NCBI GenBank assembly: GCA_000711775.1
Contig: ARYC01003315.1
Coordinates: 1-64,000 of the forward strand
Source: Oxytricha trifallax
Lineage: Eukaryota > Ciliophora > Spirotrichea > Sporadotrichida > Oxytrichidae
Direction of reading: 5' to 3'
Length of the DNA: 64,000 bases
Numbering within the stretch: position 1 is the first letter of the stretch; each line of letters starts with the position of its first letter. The translations under genes were made by a program, and so were the position numbers. Shown here piece by piece: positions 60,656-64,000 of this stretch. The notes below the pieces were generated by a model. It made no database searches and was not told the DNA's origin. It saw only the letters and a list, made by a program, of their open reading frames with translations.

Positions 60656-62250
60656 AAAATAATTTTCATTTTGTTATAATGTTTCATTTATTTAAATTAA
60701 TATTTGTTTATTCATAGAGAATTAAAAAACAAGAAATTTTATTATTTTAATTTGCTTATACATTAATCAAAATTAGTTTATTTCCTAAATAAATATATCA
60801 ATTTAAACATTATCAAAATCAAACAAAATATAAAATCTAATTAAAAGATTTGATTTTTAAAGAATGATTTGTTTCAAATTTATTATATAATTATTTTAAT
60901 TAGTACATGACTTAATATAGTATATATTTATATATAATTTTGTTTTGAATAGTTATACTAGTTTTAACTTAAATTATAAATATTACATATAAATTATAAT
61001 TACATCCAATTTTAAATATATTTTTTCATGATTGTATGATTAAAGTTATTTATCTACACAATTAATTCCATTTTTTATTTTATTCTAAACGTTGATAAAT
61101 CCACCTTATTAATTAGATTTTTTAATAATCTGATAAAAATTATGAATGAAATATGAAATATTATAATATTTTAATTAAATTCTACTTTATAAAATGAATC
61201 TAAAACGATTTACAGTATCTTTATTATCATAAAATATTAATTTAAATTTCAATTAAAAGCGCTCAATACATATTATATTAGGTATAAAGAGTAATTATTA
61301 TCAATATATTTATTTTAATTGAAAAATAATTTTTAAACTACTAAATTAAATAATAGCTAATCACTTTAAAGAAATTAAGATTAAAATATAATTGCTTAAA
61401 AAATCTTATCTATTTTTAGTGAGTCATTAAAATAAATTTACATATCGTATTTCTTATTAATTATTTCATATTAAACTTCTAAAAGTTTGAACTATATTTA
61501 AATTTTTCATATTTGTCGACTTTTCAAGTTTGCAGTGATTTATAGGCAAGGAGATTTATTGATACTCATCTATAAAAAATTAATTGATAAAAGTAAATTT
61601 GAAATTTTAAGAAATAATATACAATGAATATAAAATCAATTTAGAAATTTATAATTCATTTTTGTCATCGTTGTCAGACAATTATAAAAATTATTAAATA
61701 ACATGCATTCATTACTTTCTTTTGATTAAATATTACTGAATATTAAAACTATATCTTAAGTATATTTTTTCACATTATAATAATTAAAGGATTTATTTTT
61801 AAATATTACAGACATCTATTTCCTTTGAGAGAGCCTTGTCCTGTTCATATTTATTATTAAAATAGTTTTATTTCAAAAATTAAAAAGAAATTTATCGTTG
61901 ATAAATATCTTATAAAAATAAATTATTAAATTTAAAAATAAAAATGATGACATCTAAAATAAATTTAAAGTATAAATTAATATCAAATTTTGTTATAATA
62001 AATAAATATCATAGAATAAACTATGTTGTCTACTGTTTAGTACTGCAATCCAAATTCATTTGCAATTACATTCTCTTTTGACTTCATTTTAGTTAAAAAT
62101 ATATAACATAAGAAATGTTTATAGAAACATAAATATTTATGTATAATATGCCACTATTGAAATATTAATTTAGCAATTTTAACTTTTACTAAAATACAAT
62201 TGAATCTGTATAAAAAAAAATAAATGCATATCATTTCTATAAAATCAAAC
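60656..62250. other. 5' flank of kinase locus K3, no gene seen
   Basis: AT-rich DNA that aligns with K1 5' flank (17340-18317 and 20291-20790) and in part with K2 (40053-40640). Conserved tracts such as TCTAAAACGATTTACAGTATC and CATGCATTCATTACTTTC suggest recent duplication rather than coding. Similarity ends near 62110. Confidence 0.5.
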
Positions 62251-63510
62251 AAGTATTTGAGTATATTATAAATCAAATTTGTGAGCAATTAAACAGGATC
62301 ATAGCTATCTATTTGAACTGTTTATCTGTTTTAATTATTATTTTAATTTTAATATTTAAATTTTTATCTAATTAATATATCTCATTAAACAATTAAACAC
62401 ACCAAACAGCCTCTAAAATTTGTGCATCTGCTCAAAAAGATAAAATTAACAATTAAACACACTAAACAGCTTTCCTAAATGTTTGTAGACTTTTTAATAT
62501 TTGAAAATGCAATGATTAACTTAATAGACTGAATAGATCTGGTGTTTGGTGTTTATTAGTTTAATTTAATTTAAATAAATTAGTGATTAAAAGATTGAAT
62601 GTTTAAGGATATGGATGAAGCTCGCTCTTTAATTTCAAATCCATCAGGGGAATACTAAAACTATGATACTTTTTGTCAAGAACGCCGTCTAGGAATTATA
62701 GTCACAAGTCTCTTTAAATTTTATAGCTCATCAGTTGTATTATTTGGCTGATCTTGAAATATACATGAAAACATCACAGAAATGGTTATCGCACATTTAG
62801 ATTTACCTTGATAAAGCAGAGAGTAAATTTACACAGTCGGCGCAAAGCCTGGAGAGGCATATTTGACATCCAAGAACACTCTAGTTGAGAGCACGACCCA
62901 TGAACCGTTCTACGAAAAGATAAGCAAAAGATTATAACAAATTCATGGAGAGGATCACAATCTATAAGTTAGAGATGCAATAGTTTAGAAAAAATGGACA
63001 GTTCCGATTCACTTGAATGGGCTTAGCAAGGAATCTGTAGAAAATAAATCTGGAAAGTAGTAAGGCAGATGATACCCACATGCATTCTGGTATTGATAAT
63101 GAAGAGTATAGTAATCAAGACCAGTTTGAGAGAAAGTAGAATGGATCATCAATGTCATAAGAATGTAGAGTAATCACTAATTTACTTAAATTAAATACAA
63201 ATAAATACAAAAAACATGATATGTTCAATCTATTTAGTAAATCATTACATTTACAAATATTAAACAGTATAAAATAAATTAAGTAAATCCATTTAGTGTG
63301 ACTAGTTGCTAATTTTAATTTTTAAAGCAGATGCGCAGATTAATACAGGCTGTTTAGTGTATTTATTTGTTTAATGAGATAAATTAAATTTATAAAATTT
63401 TAATATAAAAAATAATATTAAAAATTAAAGATTAAACAGTTAAACAGTAAACAGATGGCTATAATCCAGTTTAATTGCTCACAAATTTTATTTATAATAT
63501 ATAAATACTT
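62251..63510 (+). mobile_element. 1.26-kb foldback element carrying an open frame
   Basis: Left arm 62251-62440 (GTGAGCAATTAAACAGG, CTCATTAAACAATTAAACAC, CAAACAGCC) is repeated inverted at 63300-63510. A second inner inverted pair (AAATTAGTGATTA near 62577 and TAATCACTAATTT near 63173) brackets the interior. Between the arms is DNA of near-genic composition with an ATG at 62611 (MDEARSLISNPSGEYQNYD). Further protein-like segments are KTSQKWLSHIQIYLDKAES, STTHEPFYEKISKRL and KWTVPIHLNGLSKES, in more than one frame; the frame is broken at least twice. No family is recognised. It may be a decayed transposon with its own gene or a host fragment caught between inverted repeats. Confidence 0.65.
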
Positions 63511-63890
63511 GGAAAATAATATGAATATGAATAAAGATTATGTATTGATGTATATAATTGTTAAAAATAAAATTGTAATAAAGTAATAAGAAAAGAGTGG
63601 AAACAAAAATAATATGAAAAAAAAAAAATATTAAAAAATAACATAATTAAATAAATATAAAAAATAATCGATCTAGAAATAAAAAAAAACAAAAATCAAA
63701 AAAAAGAAAATAAATTAAATAAATATTTTTTAATTTCAGAGCTTTAATATAAAAATTCATCTGCTATAACAGGTAAAAAAAATAGAAATAATGAAAAGAA
63801 TAATTAAAAATTTAAAATATACAAATTAAATAATAAATAATTGCATTTGAAAATAATAAAAATTTAAAAAAATTGATATATATATATGTG
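63511..63890. other. Extremely AT-rich spacer
   Basis: Poly-A/T-rich tract (many AAATAA runs) with no repeat or gene recognised. Confidence 0.5.
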
Positions 63891-63913
63891 ATGTTCCGGT
63901 GTTACACTCTTGA

Positions 63914-64000
63914 TCAGGAGCCCAAATTTAGTGGATTTACTTAATTCCAGGTCACCTCATGAATATCCTTGACCCTCTCCCGCTGCCTTGAAAACCCTAA
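63914..64000 (-). CDS. Possible terminal MDS of a further gene at the right edge
   Basis: The last 90 bp are markedly richer in G+C. On the minus strand they read FSRQRERVKDIHEVTWNQVN followed by PLNLGS and TGA at 63914. It is truncated by the window end; no family assigned. Confidence 0.35.

Noticed and set aside
1-64000. Euplotes or standard-code organism
   Set aside because: Conserved domains require TAA and TAG as Gln and genes end at TGA; Euplotes uses TGA as Cys and TAA/TAG as stops. Under the standard code every gene here would be full of stops.
1-64000. tRNA, rRNA, CRISPR arrays, bacterial operons
   Set aside because: No cloverleaf, rRNA-like or spaced-repeat pattern was seen; the AT-rich direct repeats near 17440-17500 and 62390-62470 are too few and irregular.

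Overview
The window is germline (micronuclear) DNA of a hypotrich/stichotrich ciliate of the Oxytricha-Stylonychia kind. Four things show this. (1) Real genes read through TAA and TAG as glutamine and end at TGA. (2) Genes carry tiny GT-AG introns (36-112 nt). (3) Coding blocks (MDSs) are split by short AT-rich internal eliminated segments (IESs) flanked by direct-repeat pointers, and removing them restores one frame. (4) There are Tc1/IS630-type transposons with C4A4 (telomere-like) inverted ends, i.e. telomere-bearing elements (TBEs). Base composition is about 75-80% AT except in coding blocks and at the far left. With TGA as the only stop, chance open frames of 50-100 codons are common here, so I call genes only on homology, exact frame arithmetic or paralogue comparison.

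Layout. 1-870: GC-rich wreck of an IS630/Tc1 transposase. 1268-8350: a compact gene cluster, namely a secreted LamG-domain protein (-), a small basic protein (-), a MATE transporter (-), a 61-codon open frame (-) and an ankyrin-MYND protein (+). The last two large genes assemble exactly when IESs are removed at pointers (CCACT, AGAGT, ATGCAT; AATTAAT, ATTTATG). 8600-20800, 25970-40650 and 49950-62100: three long paralogous copies of one germline locus (K1, K2, K3). Each carries a Ser/Thr protein-kinase gene on the minus strand, broken into many short MDSs by fast-evolving IESs. K1 and K3 each have an in-frame TGA where the sister copies keep a sense codon; K2 looks clean in the parts read. Between K1 and K2 lie a deleted TBE, a decayed duplicate of the ankyrin-MYND 3' end and another minus-strand host gene (23719-25913).

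Mobile elements. TBE-A (31120-35282) sits inside a coding block of K2. TBE-B (40655-44812), TBE-C (44816-48877) and a truncated TBE-D (48881-49927) are stacked at the K2/K3 junction and share ATT target triplets. TBE-E (20857-22054) is internally deleted. Each full TBE carries three genes: a DDE transposase, a divergent 22-kDa-type gene, and a C2H2 zinc-finger plus protein-kinase gene. Several foldback (MITE-like) families, a small SINE-like insertion and a 1.26-kb foldback carrying an open frame (62251-63510) interrupt the kinase repeats. No rRNA, tRNA, CRISPR or plasmid-type feature was found.

How it works together: in this group the soma is built by cutting out IESs and transposons and joining MDSs. 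The TBE transposase is known in Oxytricha to take part in that process. Much of the window is therefore DNA expected to be eliminated, with the genes recovered by excision between pointers.
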